A DNA stretch of 12,902 nt from contig JAFVDC010000003.1 of assembly GCA_017478685.1 (NCBI GenBank), positions 1-12,902 of the forward strand, in the 5' to 3' direction. The position numbers were made by a program, and so were the translations under genes. Origin of the DNA: Bacteroidales bacterium. Lineage in GTDB: Bacteria; Bacteroidota; Bacteroidia; Bacteroidales; UBA932. Each line of letters starts with the position of its first letter. Positions within the stretch are counted from its first letter, which is position 1. Of this stretch, positions 1 through 6,906 are shown in pieces. Under the pieces are notes generated by a model. It saw nothing but the letters and a program-made list of their open reading frames with translations. It had not been told where the DNA came from and did no database searches.

Positions 1-169
1 CGTCACCAAGCAGGGCCCCGGCTGCTGGGGTGCAGGTGCACCTGAAGGCTACACCTTCGAGGAAGGCGGCCCTAAGGGCAGCTGGACCGGCAACGAAGCT
101 TCTGTTGAGTTTACTGCAACCGACAACCAGGTTCGTATCAAGGAACTCACCATTATTTACGCAAAGTAA
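1..169 (+). CDS. Secreted beta-sandwich protein, C-terminal fragment (5' end outside window)
   Basis: Only the last 55 codons are present; the open frame begins at base 2 and ends at TAA 167-169. The fragment is rich in Gly, Thr and aromatic residues, and its tail contains GSWTGNEASVEFTA followed by NQVRIKELTIIYAK. This alternating tail resembles the closing strands of the beta-sandwich domains found at the C-termini of many secreted Bacteroidota proteins. That resemblance is from memory of the family, not from a search. No catalytic residue can be recognised in the fragment. It lies 82 nt upstream of the nuclease lipoprotein on the same strand, with a possible hairpin in between, so it may be the preceding operon member. 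Its own function cannot be stated. Confidence 0.6.
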   Translation, partial: VTKQGPGCWGAGAPEGYTFEEGGPKGSWTGNEASVEFTATDNQVRIKELTIIYAK

Positions 170-191
170 TTGAATTTTAATAACTTAAACT

Positions 192-231
192 AAAAGGGCT
201 GCCCGGGGAGAAATTCTTCGAGCACCCTTTT
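192..231 (+). terminator. Possible weak hairpin terminator or attenuator
   Basis: A 7-bp stem pairs AAAAGGG (192-198) with CCCTTTT (225-231), enclosing a 26-nt loop. The stem is A/T-ended, the loop is long, and the run of T belongs to the stem itself, so this is a poor intrinsic terminator. No TAnnTTTG promoter element is visible between here and the next start at 252, so partial read-through into the nuclease gene is plausible. Confidence 0.3.
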
Positions 232-251
232 AGGTCTTAAAGCAGAGGAAA

Positions 252-1415
252 ATGAAAAGAAGAGCCCTCATAGGCCTGGTGGCTGCAATAGCCTCGTCGC
301 TGGCGCTTTTTTCCTGCCAGCAGACGCCTGATGGCGGCGCGGACGTAATTCCCGTCATCAAGGTACCCCGTGAGGTTGAAGGGGCCACAGGTGGCAGCCA
401 GTTTGTAAAGGTGGCTGCCGGAGGCCAGTGGACTCTCTCGGTTGTATACACCCAGGGCCCGGAAGGCTGGATTCACCTCAACAAGACCACAGACACCGGG
501 AACGCCTCCGTAGACATGACCATAGACCCCAATGAGGCCGAAGACCCCAGGAAGGCAAACCTGGTACTCACGGCGGGGTCCTATGAGATAACCAAGATAA
601 TCACCCAGCTGGGGAAAGTGAGCGCAACCACCACCGCCTGGCTGGAGTTGCCGGCCTTTGAGCAGACGGAGCAACAGGAGTACTATGTACATGACAACGA
701 TGGTGGTGCATACGTAAATCGTGAAATTAGCGGAGTTCGTAACTGGAGCTTTTTTTACGATAAAGATAACTTCATGTCAAAGTGGGTGGCCTATCCGCTT
801 AATCATTCACTTATAGGGACTGGTAAGCGTACCGACAAATGGGGAATGGACCCTTTAGTGGAAGAGAAGTATCAAGTGAAGTTACTTACACCCTCCGGTG
901 GATATGGCGGAGGCTGGACCAGAGGACATCAAATTCCATCGGCCGACAGATATGACTATGCTGCCAATGTGTCTACATTTTATATGACAAACATGGCTCC
1001 CCAGCAATACGATTTTAACGGAGGTATTTGGGGAGATCTGGAGCAGCAGATAAGAAACTGGGCTCCCAACCGTGCCAGTTCTGCCAGGGATACAATGTAC
1101 GTTGTTACAGGGCCCGATTATAGAAACTCAACAAGCAGAACCGGCTCCAGCGGGGGGCATTCTGTATTGATACCAACACATTATTGGAAAGCTCTCTTAT
1201 TGAAAAAAGGTGACACATATTCGGCGGTCGGTTTTTATATGCCTCATACGAAAAGCATCGCCGATGGCAATTTTATGGACTACGTCTGTTCCATCACGGA
1301 ACTTGAATCCAAAACCGGCATAGACTTCTTTGTGAATCTTCCCGCCCTGCTTGGCAAAGAGCAGGCTCAGGCAATAGAAGATGCATCTCCCTCTGAAACA
1401 CTGAAAAACTGGTAA
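252..1415 (+). CDS. BACON-domain lipoprotein with DNA/RNA non-specific endonuclease (NUC) domain
   Basis: Predicted surface or periplasmic lipoprotein nuclease of 387 aa that would cleave DNA and/or RNA. A signal peptide ends in the lipobox LFSC (Cys22). Residues about 33-121 fit a BACON domain (aromatic-rich strands, closing in TQLGK). Residues about 142-375 fit the Serratia-type beta-beta-alpha-metal nuclease family. TRGH at 223-226 supplies the general base His226; Asn256, in the FNGGIW motif, is the expected Mg ligand; Glu264 (in DLEQ) is the conserved acid. The His-to-Asn spacing (30) and Asn-to-Glu spacing (8) equal those in Serratia nuclease (H89, N119, E127, recalled from the literature). 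The usual DRGH Asp is Thr223 here. The nuclease half is markedly AT-richer than the BACON half. The stop lies 3 nt before the next gene. Start chosen for the signal peptide and the purine-rich AGAGGAAA just upstream. Confidence 0.9.
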   Translation: MKRRALIGLVAAIASSLALFSCQQTPDGGADVIPVIKVPREVEGATGGSQFVKVAAGGQWTLSVVYTQGPEGWIHLNKTTDTGNASVDMTIDPNEAEDPRKANLVLTAGSYEITKIITQLGKVSATTTAWLELPAFEQTEQQEYYVHDNDGGAYVNREISGVRNWSFFYDKDNFMSKWVAYPLNHSLIGTGKRTDKWGMDPLVEEKYQVKLLTPSGGYGGGWTRGHQIPSADRYDYAANVSTFYMTNMAPQQYDFNGGIWGDLEQQIRNWAPNRASSARDTMYVVTGPDYRNSTSRTGSSGGHSVLIPTHYWKALLLKKGDTYSAVGFYMPHTKSIADGNFMDYVCSITELESKTGIDFFVNLPALLGKEQAQAIEDASPSETLKNW

Positions 1416-1418
1416 CCT

Positions 1419-2495
1419 ATGAAAAGAACCATTGCAATAGTGGCAGCCCTCATGCTGCTTATCATCCCAAGAACGGCCGATGCCCAGAAGCATAAGAGCT
1501 ACGTAATTGGTTTTTACAACCTTGAAAACCTCTTTGACACCTACCACGACGAAGGCAAGAACGACTACCAGTACCTCCCGGACGGCGCCAATGAGTGGAC
1601 AGAGGAAAAGTATGCCAAGAAACTCAAGAACATGGCCCGCGTCATTGCCGACATGAAAAAGGACAACGGCGCCTGGCATGCCGTCCTTGGCGTTTCCGAG
1701 GTAGAGAACCGTCATGTCCTTGAGGACCTGGTGTCGGAACCCGCAATAGCGGAGGCCAACTACCAGATTGTCCACTACGACGGCCCGGACCGCCGCGGCG
1801 TGGACTGCGCGCTGTTCTATCGGCCCGATGTATTCAAGTACATCACCAGCGAATCCATCCCCTTCACCTTCGAGCCCTCCCGCATAGACTGGAGCGCCTG
1901 GACCGATGAAGAGAAGGACGCCTTCCGCACCCGTGACATCCTGATGGTGCGCGGAACCATTGACGGAGAGATGTTTGCCTTCTTCGTGTGCCACCTTCCC
2001 TCCCGTCTTGGCGGAAAGGGCGCAGACCTTCGTCCCCGCGGTGCCGAAATCGCCTACATGAGGGCCATGGAGCTCCAGGAGGAGTTCCCCGGAATCAAGA
2101 TTGTGGTGATGGGAGACATGAACGACAACCCCACGGACGTCTCCATGACAGAGTACCTCCACGGCAAGGAATTCAGGGACGACCTTAACGACGAAGACTT
2201 CTTCAACCCCTTCCTCAGCATGCTGAAGGCCGGTTACAGCTCCCTCTATTACAGGGGCGCCGGAAACATCTTCGACATAGTGATGGTGAACAAGGCCCTT
2301 GCCGATGCCGAAGATGACACCTTTGAGATTCAGCCCATCCTCAAGAAGAAGTTCTATGGCCGAATCTTCTCCAAGCCCTACATGACCAACCAGAGCGGTC
2401 AGTACAAGGGAACCCCGTTCCGCACCTTCTCCAACGGCGCATTCGTGAACGGCTACTCAGACCACTATCCTACGTACATTGTAATCAAGAAGTAG
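1419..2495 (+). CDS. Secreted endonuclease/exonuclease/phosphatase (EEP) family protein
   Basis: 358 aa. An N-terminal hydrophobic stretch ends in ADA-Q, a signal peptidase I site, so the protein should be periplasmic or secreted rather than lipidated. The whole mature protein is one EEP domain, the fold shared by DNase I, exonuclease III and inositol-phosphate phosphatases. All expected catalytic motifs are present: Asn34 in FYNLEN, Glu94 in GVSEVEN, His192 in CHLPS, Asp233/Asn235 in GDMND, and Asp348/His349 in YSDHYP. It therefore looks catalytically intact and metal-dependent. The substrate cannot be read from the sequence: nucleic acid is suggested by the adjacent NUC-type nuclease, but a phosphatase acting on small phosphoesters is equally allowed by the fold. 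The start follows the preceding stop by 3 nt, implying translational coupling or at least one transcript. Confidence 0.9.
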   Translation: MKRTIAIVAALMLLIIPRTADAQKHKSYVIGFYNLENLFDTYHDEGKNDYQYLPDGANEWTEEKYAKKLKNMARVIADMKKDNGAWHAVLGVSEVENRHVLEDLVSEPAIAEANYQIVHYDGPDRRGVDCALFYRPDVFKYITSESIPFTFEPSRIDWSAWTDEEKDAFRTRDILMVRGTIDGEMFAFFVCHLPSRLGGKGADLRPRGAEIAYMRAMELQEEFPGIKIVVMGDMNDNPTDVSMTEYLHGKEFRDDLNDEDFFNPFLSMLKAGYSSLYYRGAGNIFDIVMVNKALADAEDDTFEIQPILKKKFYGRIFSKPYMTNQSGQYKGTPFRTFSNGAFVNGYSDHYPTYIVIKK

Positions 2496-2497
2496 AG

Positions 2498-2525
2498 GAG
2501 ATTCTTCGCTTCGCTCAGAATGACA
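2498..2525. repeat. Dispersed intergenic repeat of the HSERSEES type
   Basis: The segment GATTCTTCGCTTCGCTCAGA followed by ATGACA is a sequence I recognise as a short repeat found between genes in many bacterial genomes. It is known mainly because its complement is often mis-translated as HSERSEES or LSEAKNL; both peptides can be read on the minus strand here. The ends ATTCT/AGAAT can pair. It fills most of the 42-nt gap before the TonB receptor and contains the ATG at 2520, which argues against that ATG as the true start. Only one copy is visible in the window. Confidence 0.65.
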
Positions 2526-2537
2526 AAACCAACCAAT

Positions 2538-5522
2538 ATGACTAAAAAACTTATACTGACCTTTGCCGCGGCACTTTGCGCCATGAGCCTCATGGCCCAG
2601 GAGGAGCCTACCGGCGGCGTAAAGGGTAAGGTTGTAGACCGTAACGGCCGCGCGCCCATTGAGAACGCCCAGGTGGTCCTGATGCGTGGCGCAGAGGAGA
2701 TTGGGGAAGTGCAGTCGGCCCAGGACGGTTCCTTCCTGATTCCCTCCCTGCCGGACGGCATGTACACCCTGAAGATTACCGCTCCCGACTTCCTTGAGTC
2801 CCAGGTGCAGGTTACCGTCAACGACGGCTATGTGAAAAACATGTTCAACCTGTCTCTGACGGGTGTCCAGCATGTTACCGACATTGATGACGACTCCTTT
2901 GCCAACTTCGACATGGACGACTCCGGGTTCAACGACAACCCCACCATCCTGTTCGGCTCGAATGACGTTTTCAACAACATTGCAGGCTATAACTTCTCTG
3001 CCGTGCGTTTCCGCGCCCGCGGCTACAGCTCCGAGAGCCAGGAAGTTTACCTTGCAGGCGTCAAGATGAACGATGCCATCACAGGCTACGGTCCGTTCTC
3101 CCTGTGGAGCGGCCTCAACGAGGCCATGCGCTCTAAGGAAACCGTCAACGGCGTTGAGGTTTCAGATGTCGCCCTTGGCTCCTACAACGGCGTCACCAAT
3201 ATCTTCGGCACGGCATCGGAGGTGCGTAAGGGGCTTCGCGGAAGCGTCCTCACCAACAGTGCGCTGTACCGTCTGCGCCTAATGGCTTCCTATGCCACCG
3301 GCCAGATGGACAACGGCTGGTCCTTTGCGGCTAACATCAGCGCCAGGCTTGGCGGCAACGACTGGATTGACGGTGTCTACTACCGCTCTTTCGCATACTA
3401 CCTTGCTGCCGACAAAATCAACCACGACTCCCACAAACTGAGCTTCGCCTTCTTCGGCACTCCCGGTGAAAGAGGTGCACAGAATTCATCCACCCAGGAG
3501 GTGTACGACCTCATGGGGGACAACATGTACAACTCCAACTGGGGCTACCTTAACGGCAAGGTGCGCAACACCCGCGTCCGCAAGACCCACGAGCCCATCG
3601 CTTTCCTGAAGTGGGACTTCACGCCTTCCGACAAGTTCGAGAGCCACACCACCGTCCTGTTCCGCTTCGGCAAAAACGGATATACGGCAATGGACTGGTA
3701 CAATGCCCAGGACCCCCGTCCGGACTACTACCGCAACCTGCCTTCCTATTTTTATAACCCGGACCCCGACTACAAGCGCAACAACCAGGACAAGGCCGTG
3801 GAGGCATTCCAGGCTTGGAAGGCCCAGGACCCTGCAGTGACCCACTTCAACTGGGACCGCGTCTATCAGGTGAACCAGCAGTCCGAGGGCGGCCGTTCAA
3901 AGTACGTCCAGGAAGAGCGCCGCGTAGACCAAAGGGACCTTAACCTTGCCTTCAACTTCAAGTACAGGCCCATCCAGAACCTCACCGTCACGGGCGGCCT
4001 CAACGGCAAACTCAACAAGACCGAATACTACAAGGTCCTGGCCGACCTCCTTGGCGGACAGTACTTTGTGGATATTGACAACTTCGCGGACCGCGACTTT
4101 GCCGCAGAGCCCTACATGGCCCAGAACGACCTTGACTACTATCTCTCCCACAACGGCCAGGCCCGTATCCTCCACAAAGGCGACAAGTACGGCTACGACT
4201 ACAACGTCCATGTGCGCAACCTTGGCGGCTGGATCAATGGAGAATACACCATCGGCAACCTTGACATAGACCTTGGCGGCCGCCTTGGCTACACCAGTTT
4301 CTGGCGTGAAGGCCTTGTGAGAAAGGGCCTCTTCCCCGGAACCGAATATGTGGATCCCGTTACCGGAAACACGGTGTATCCCTCTACACAGGACGGCCTC
4401 TACTCCACCTCCAAGGGTAATTCGGAGAAAGCACGTTTTCTTACTTATGCCGGAAAGCTTGGACTCAACTATGTCATTGGCGGCAACATGAGGGTTTATG
4501 CCAACGTGGGTTACTTCCAGGATGCTCCCACCTTCAACCAGGTGTTCGTGAGCCCCCGCACCCGCAATGACATGGTTCAGGACCTTACTCCCATCAAGAC
4601 CTTCTCCTCCGATATCAACTGGCAGTTCTCCGGCAGCGGAATCAACGCCCGCGTAACCGCCTACTACACCACCATCAAGGGCCAGAGCAAGGTGATGAGC
4701 GCCTACGACGATGTCCAGAACGCCTTCTCCAACTTCGCCCTCAGCGGAATCGACCAGCGCAACATGGGTATCGAGCTCGGCTTCAAGGTCCCTACCTACA
4801 TTGTTCCCAACCTCTCTGTCCAGGGCGTCCTTTCGCTTGGCGAGGCTATCTACACCTCCAACCCCAAGATGATGCAGACGCTTGACAACAGCGCCACTCC
4901 CGTGCTCTTTGACGGCCAGTACGTGATTGATGTTCCTTACTGGAAGGAGAGCCCCGTTTACAAGAAGGACGCATGGGGCAACTACACAAACGTAATTGAC
5001 CACAAACAGAAGCACTATGTGCCTTCAACTCCCCAGACAGCAGTGTCACTCGGACTCAGCTGGAACTACAACTACTGGTTTGTGGATGCCGATGTCGAGT
5101 ACTTCGACCGCGCCTATCTTGACATGAACCCTCTGTACCGCACCCAGTATGCTGCAGAAGGCCCGGACCGCAATGTGTTCTTCGACGCCGAGGAAGAGCT
5201 TGCAGCCCTTGGCCGTGATCCGGAAGTCGAGTCCATTGCCTACAATGAGATCGAGGCCATGACCACCCAGGAGAAGTTTGCTCCCGCATTCCTCCTGAAT
5301 CTCTCCGTGGGCAAGTCCTGGTATATCCAGAGGAAGTACCAGCTGGGCTTCTCGCTCAATGCCAAGAACCTCCTCAACAACAGGCAGGTCAAAACCGGCG
5401 GCTACGAGCAAACCCGCATGGTGGACAACACCGCCTCCAAGACCCGCTACTACCGTTTCGACTCCAAGTACTTCTACATGTCCGGTATCAACTACATGCT
5501 TAACATTTACTTCAGATTCTAA
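2538..5522 (+). CDS. TonB-dependent outer-membrane receptor with N-terminal CarboxypepD_reg-like domain
   Basis: 994 aa outer-membrane active transporter, powered by TonB-ExbBD. A signal peptide (MTKKLILTF... to MAQ-EE) precedes a CarboxypepD_reg-like beta-sandwich at about 28-110 (GKVVDRNG, DGSFLIPSLPDGMYTLKI). A plug domain at about 135-235 follows (VRFRARGY, LAGVKMND), then a long beta-barrel rich in Tyr, Asn and Asp. The C-terminus NIYFRF ends in Phe, as expected for outer-membrane barrel assembly. There is no SusD-like partner, so this is not a classic SusCD pair; the following DUF5689 lipoprotein is the likely accessory protein. I choose ATG 2538 rather than the in-frame ATG 2520, because 2520 lies inside a dispersed repeat and adds six residues (MTKPTN) before a normal signal peptide. 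The substrate is not readable; the two upstream nuclease-fold genes suggest nucleic-acid breakdown products. Confidence 0.9.
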   Translation: MTKKLILTFAAALCAMSLMAQEEPTGGVKGKVVDRNGRAPIENAQVVLMRGAEEIGEVQSAQDGSFLIPSLPDGMYTLKITAPDFLESQVQVTVNDGYVKNMFNLSLTGVQHVTDIDDDSFANFDMDDSGFNDNPTILFGSNDVFNNIAGYNFSAVRFRARGYSSESQEVYLAGVKMNDAITGYGPFSLWSGLNEAMRSKETVNGVEVSDVALGSYNGVTNIFGTASEVRKGLRGSVLTNSALYRLRLMASYATGQMDNGWSFAANISARLGGNDWIDGVYYRSFAYYLAADKINHDSHKLSFAFFGTPGERGAQNSSTQEVYDLMGDNMYNSNWGYLNGKVRNTRVRKTHEPIAFLKWDFTPSDKFESHTTVLFRFGKNGYTAMDWYNAQDPRPDYYRNLPSYFYNPDPDYKRNNQDKAVEAFQAWKAQDPAVTHFNWDRVYQVNQQSEGGRSKYVQEERRVDQRDLNLAFNFKYRPIQNLTVTGGLNGKLNKTEYYKVLADLLGGQYFVDIDNFADRDFAAEPYMAQNDLDYYLSHNGQARILHKGDKYGYDYNVHVRNLGGWINGEYTIGNLDIDLGGRLGYTSFWREGLVRKGLFPGTEYVDPVTGNTVYPSTQDGLYSTSKGNSEKARFLTYAGKLGLNYVIGGNMRVYANVGYFQDAPTFNQVFVSPRTRNDMVQDLTPIKTFSSDINWQFSGSGINARVTAYYTTIKGQSKVMSAYDDVQNAFSNFALSGIDQRNMGIELGFKVPTYIVPNLSVQGVLSLGEAIYTSNPKMMQTLDNSATPVLFDGQYVIDVPYWKESPVYKKDAWGNYTNVIDHKQKHYVPSTPQTAVSLGLSWNYNYWFVDADVEYFDRAYLDMNPLYRTQYAAEGPDRNVFFDAEEELAALGRDPEVESIAYNEIEAMTTQEKFAPAFLLNLSVGKSWYIQRKYQLGFSLNAKNLLNNRQVKTGGYEQTRMVDNTASKTRYYRFDSKYFYMSGINYMLNIYFRF

Positions 5523-5527
5523 AAGTC

Positions 5528-6808
5528 ATGAGAAAGTCAGTCATTTCACTTGCAGCGCTTGCGCTCCTCGTTTCCTGCCAGAGTCTGATAGAAGAATGGC
5601 AGCCGGTTGTCACTTTCAGCCAGCCGGACAAAGTTGACTTCGTCCCCGTGGACATGGACGACGAGGTGAACACCACCATCGCAGACCTCAAGGGCCTGTA
5701 CAAAGAGCACGGCAAGCCCGTGGTAATTACGGGAACCAAAATAATCAAGGCCCAGGTTGTGTCCTCCGACGAAGACGGCAACATCTACCGTGAACTGTAC
5801 ATCCAGGACGCCACCGGCGCCATCTGCCTCAAGCTTGGCCGCTCCAGCTCCTACGACGACTATAAAGTCGGCCAGATCCTCTACATAGACTGCGAGGACC
5901 TTTGCATTGGAGAATACGGCTACAAGACCGGTAACTACGGCGGTGGCGGACTCCTCCAGCTTGGTCTCCTTGGAGACGGCTGGCAGGCATACCTTGACGG
6001 TGAAACCAAGGACGTGCCCGAGTACGAGACCTCTTACATAGACCTTGTCCCCATTGTGAACAAGCACATCTTCAAGGGAGAAATCCTTGACGAGGAAGAC
6101 CGTATCAAGCCCGCAACCCCTAGCGGCTCCGAGCTCTCCAGCGACTCCTTCAAGAACGGACTCGCTCCGGCAGTCGTGGGCAAGCTCACAAAACTTACGG
6201 GCCTGAAGGTCAAGGGTGAGGTCTTCGCCCTCCTGTATCCGGATTCCAACCTTGCCCACGACAAGAACAACTCCTGGAACCGCCTGTTCATTTCGGACGA
6301 CACTCCGCTTGAGTTTGAAACTCCTTATGAGGGCTATCCCAAGTATCCTCACAATCTCATCCACTGGGGCCTTACCAAGCGCCGCACCGTGGATCACCTT
6401 GAGAGGGGAGACTGGGACAAACTCCTTCTTGGAGATTCCGGCGCGGACATCCAGGGCAAGAATACCGTTGGCGAGCGCAAGGTGGATGCCAAGAACTTCG
6501 GCTACGGCTATGTTGCCGCAGAGCCCGACACCTATGACGACGCTCCCACTTACAAGCAGGTTCTCATAGACCATGCAACTGCCCAGAGCGTGAGCCACTA
6601 CTTCATCTACGACGGCGCCGAGGTCCAGATCCGTACCAGCGGTTATTCCCGCTTCGCGGACATTCCCATCCCGGCCGATGTCCTTGACGGTTCCAAGAGC
6701 ATTGATGTAATAGGCATAATGTCCCGTTATCAGGGAAGTGCCCAGTTCATGCTCCTGGATGCCTTCTACCACGGAAATTCCACCTCTATCATTAAAGATG
6801 TAAACTAA
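5528..6808 (+). CDS. DUF5689-type lipoprotein, probable accessory protein of the TonB receptor
   Basis: 426 aa, starting 5 nt after the receptor stop, so co-translated with it. The lipobox LVSC places the lipidated Cys at 17, suggesting an outer-membrane lipoprotein. Residues about 48-130 match my recollection of DUF5689 (TIADLKGLY, QVVSSDEDGN, LYIQDATGAI, DYKVGQ). This stretch has the strand pattern of an OB-like fold. A middle segment ETSYIDLVPI...NKHIFKG and a C-terminal VQIRTSGYSRFAD are also typical of such proteins. The biochemical role of DUF5689 is not known to me. An OB-like fold could bind oligonucleotides or other ligands and pass them to the receptor, but that is inference. The gene has the same GC-rich codon use as the receptor and is the last gene of the operon, followed by a strong hairpin. 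Confidence 0.85.
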   Translation: MRKSVISLAALALLVSCQSLIEEWQPVVTFSQPDKVDFVPVDMDDEVNTTIADLKGLYKEHGKPVVITGTKIIKAQVVSSDEDGNIYRELYIQDATGAICLKLGRSSSYDDYKVGQILYIDCEDLCIGEYGYKTGNYGGGGLLQLGLLGDGWQAYLDGETKDVPEYETSYIDLVPIVNKHIFKGEILDEEDRIKPATPSGSELSSDSFKNGLAPAVVGKLTKLTGLKVKGEVFALLYPDSNLAHDKNNSWNRLFISDDTPLEFETPYEGYPKYPHNLIHWGLTKRRTVDHLERGDWDKLLLGDSGADIQGKNTVGERKVDAKNFGYGYVAAEPDTYDDAPTYKQVLIDHATAQSVSHYFIYDGAEVQIRTSGYSRFADIPIPADVLDGSKSIDVIGIMSRYQGSAQFMLLDAFYHGNSTSIIKDVN

Positions 6809-6813
6809 ATCTT

Positions 6814-6872
6814 CTGATTATCAGCGTGTTAGCAGTATAGCGGTGCACCGTACGGTGCACCGCTATACTGCT
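6814..6872 (+). repeat. RAYT-associated palindromic repeat, copy 1 (left), also a likely terminator
   Basis: The repeat consists of a short head, CTGATTATCAGCG (itself able to form a small hairpin), followed by a perfect 42-bp palindrome at 6831-6872. The palindrome has 20-bp arms and a TA centre, with core GCGGTGCACCG. It matches the inverse complement of the repeat at 8013-8071 at 52 of 59 positions without gaps. TTTATTATT follows the palindrome on the plus strand, so it should also terminate the upstream operon. A 10-bp direct repeat TGATTATCAG occurs at 6815-6824 and 6880-6889, on both sides of the palindrome. Confidence 0.85.
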
Positions 6873-6906
6873 TTATTATTGATTATCAGACAGTTATGGA
6901 TCATCT

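Noticed and set aside
33..44. CAGGTGCACCTG palindrome, and GGTGCACC at 10785-10792, resembling the repeat core
   Set aside because: Both lie in coding sequence, share only 8 bases with the core, and lack the arms and head of the repeat.
207..222. GGAGAAATTCTTCGAG resembling part of the HSERSEES-type repeat
   Set aside because: Only about a dozen bases agree and the diagnostic CTTCGCTCAGAATGAC part is missing, so chance is likely.
1197..2162. 321-codon minus-strand open frame across the nuclease and EEP genes
   Set aside because: It crosses the boundary of two real genes on the other strand and has no protein-like motif.
2457..2873. Minus-strand peptides with HSERSEES or LSEAKNL
   Set aside because: These peptides are a known artefact of translating a dispersed intergenic repeat; the frames overlap the EEP and receptor genes.
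3897..5015. Long minus-strand open frame opposite the TonB receptor
   Set aside because: It lies wholly within the receptor coding region, is rich in Val, Gly, Ala and His as antisense frames of GC-rich genes are, and shows no family motif or start signals.
5546..6772. 408-codon minus-strand open frame opposite the DUF5689 gene
   Set aside because: It is an antisense shadow of a well-supported lipoprotein gene, with no recognisable domain.
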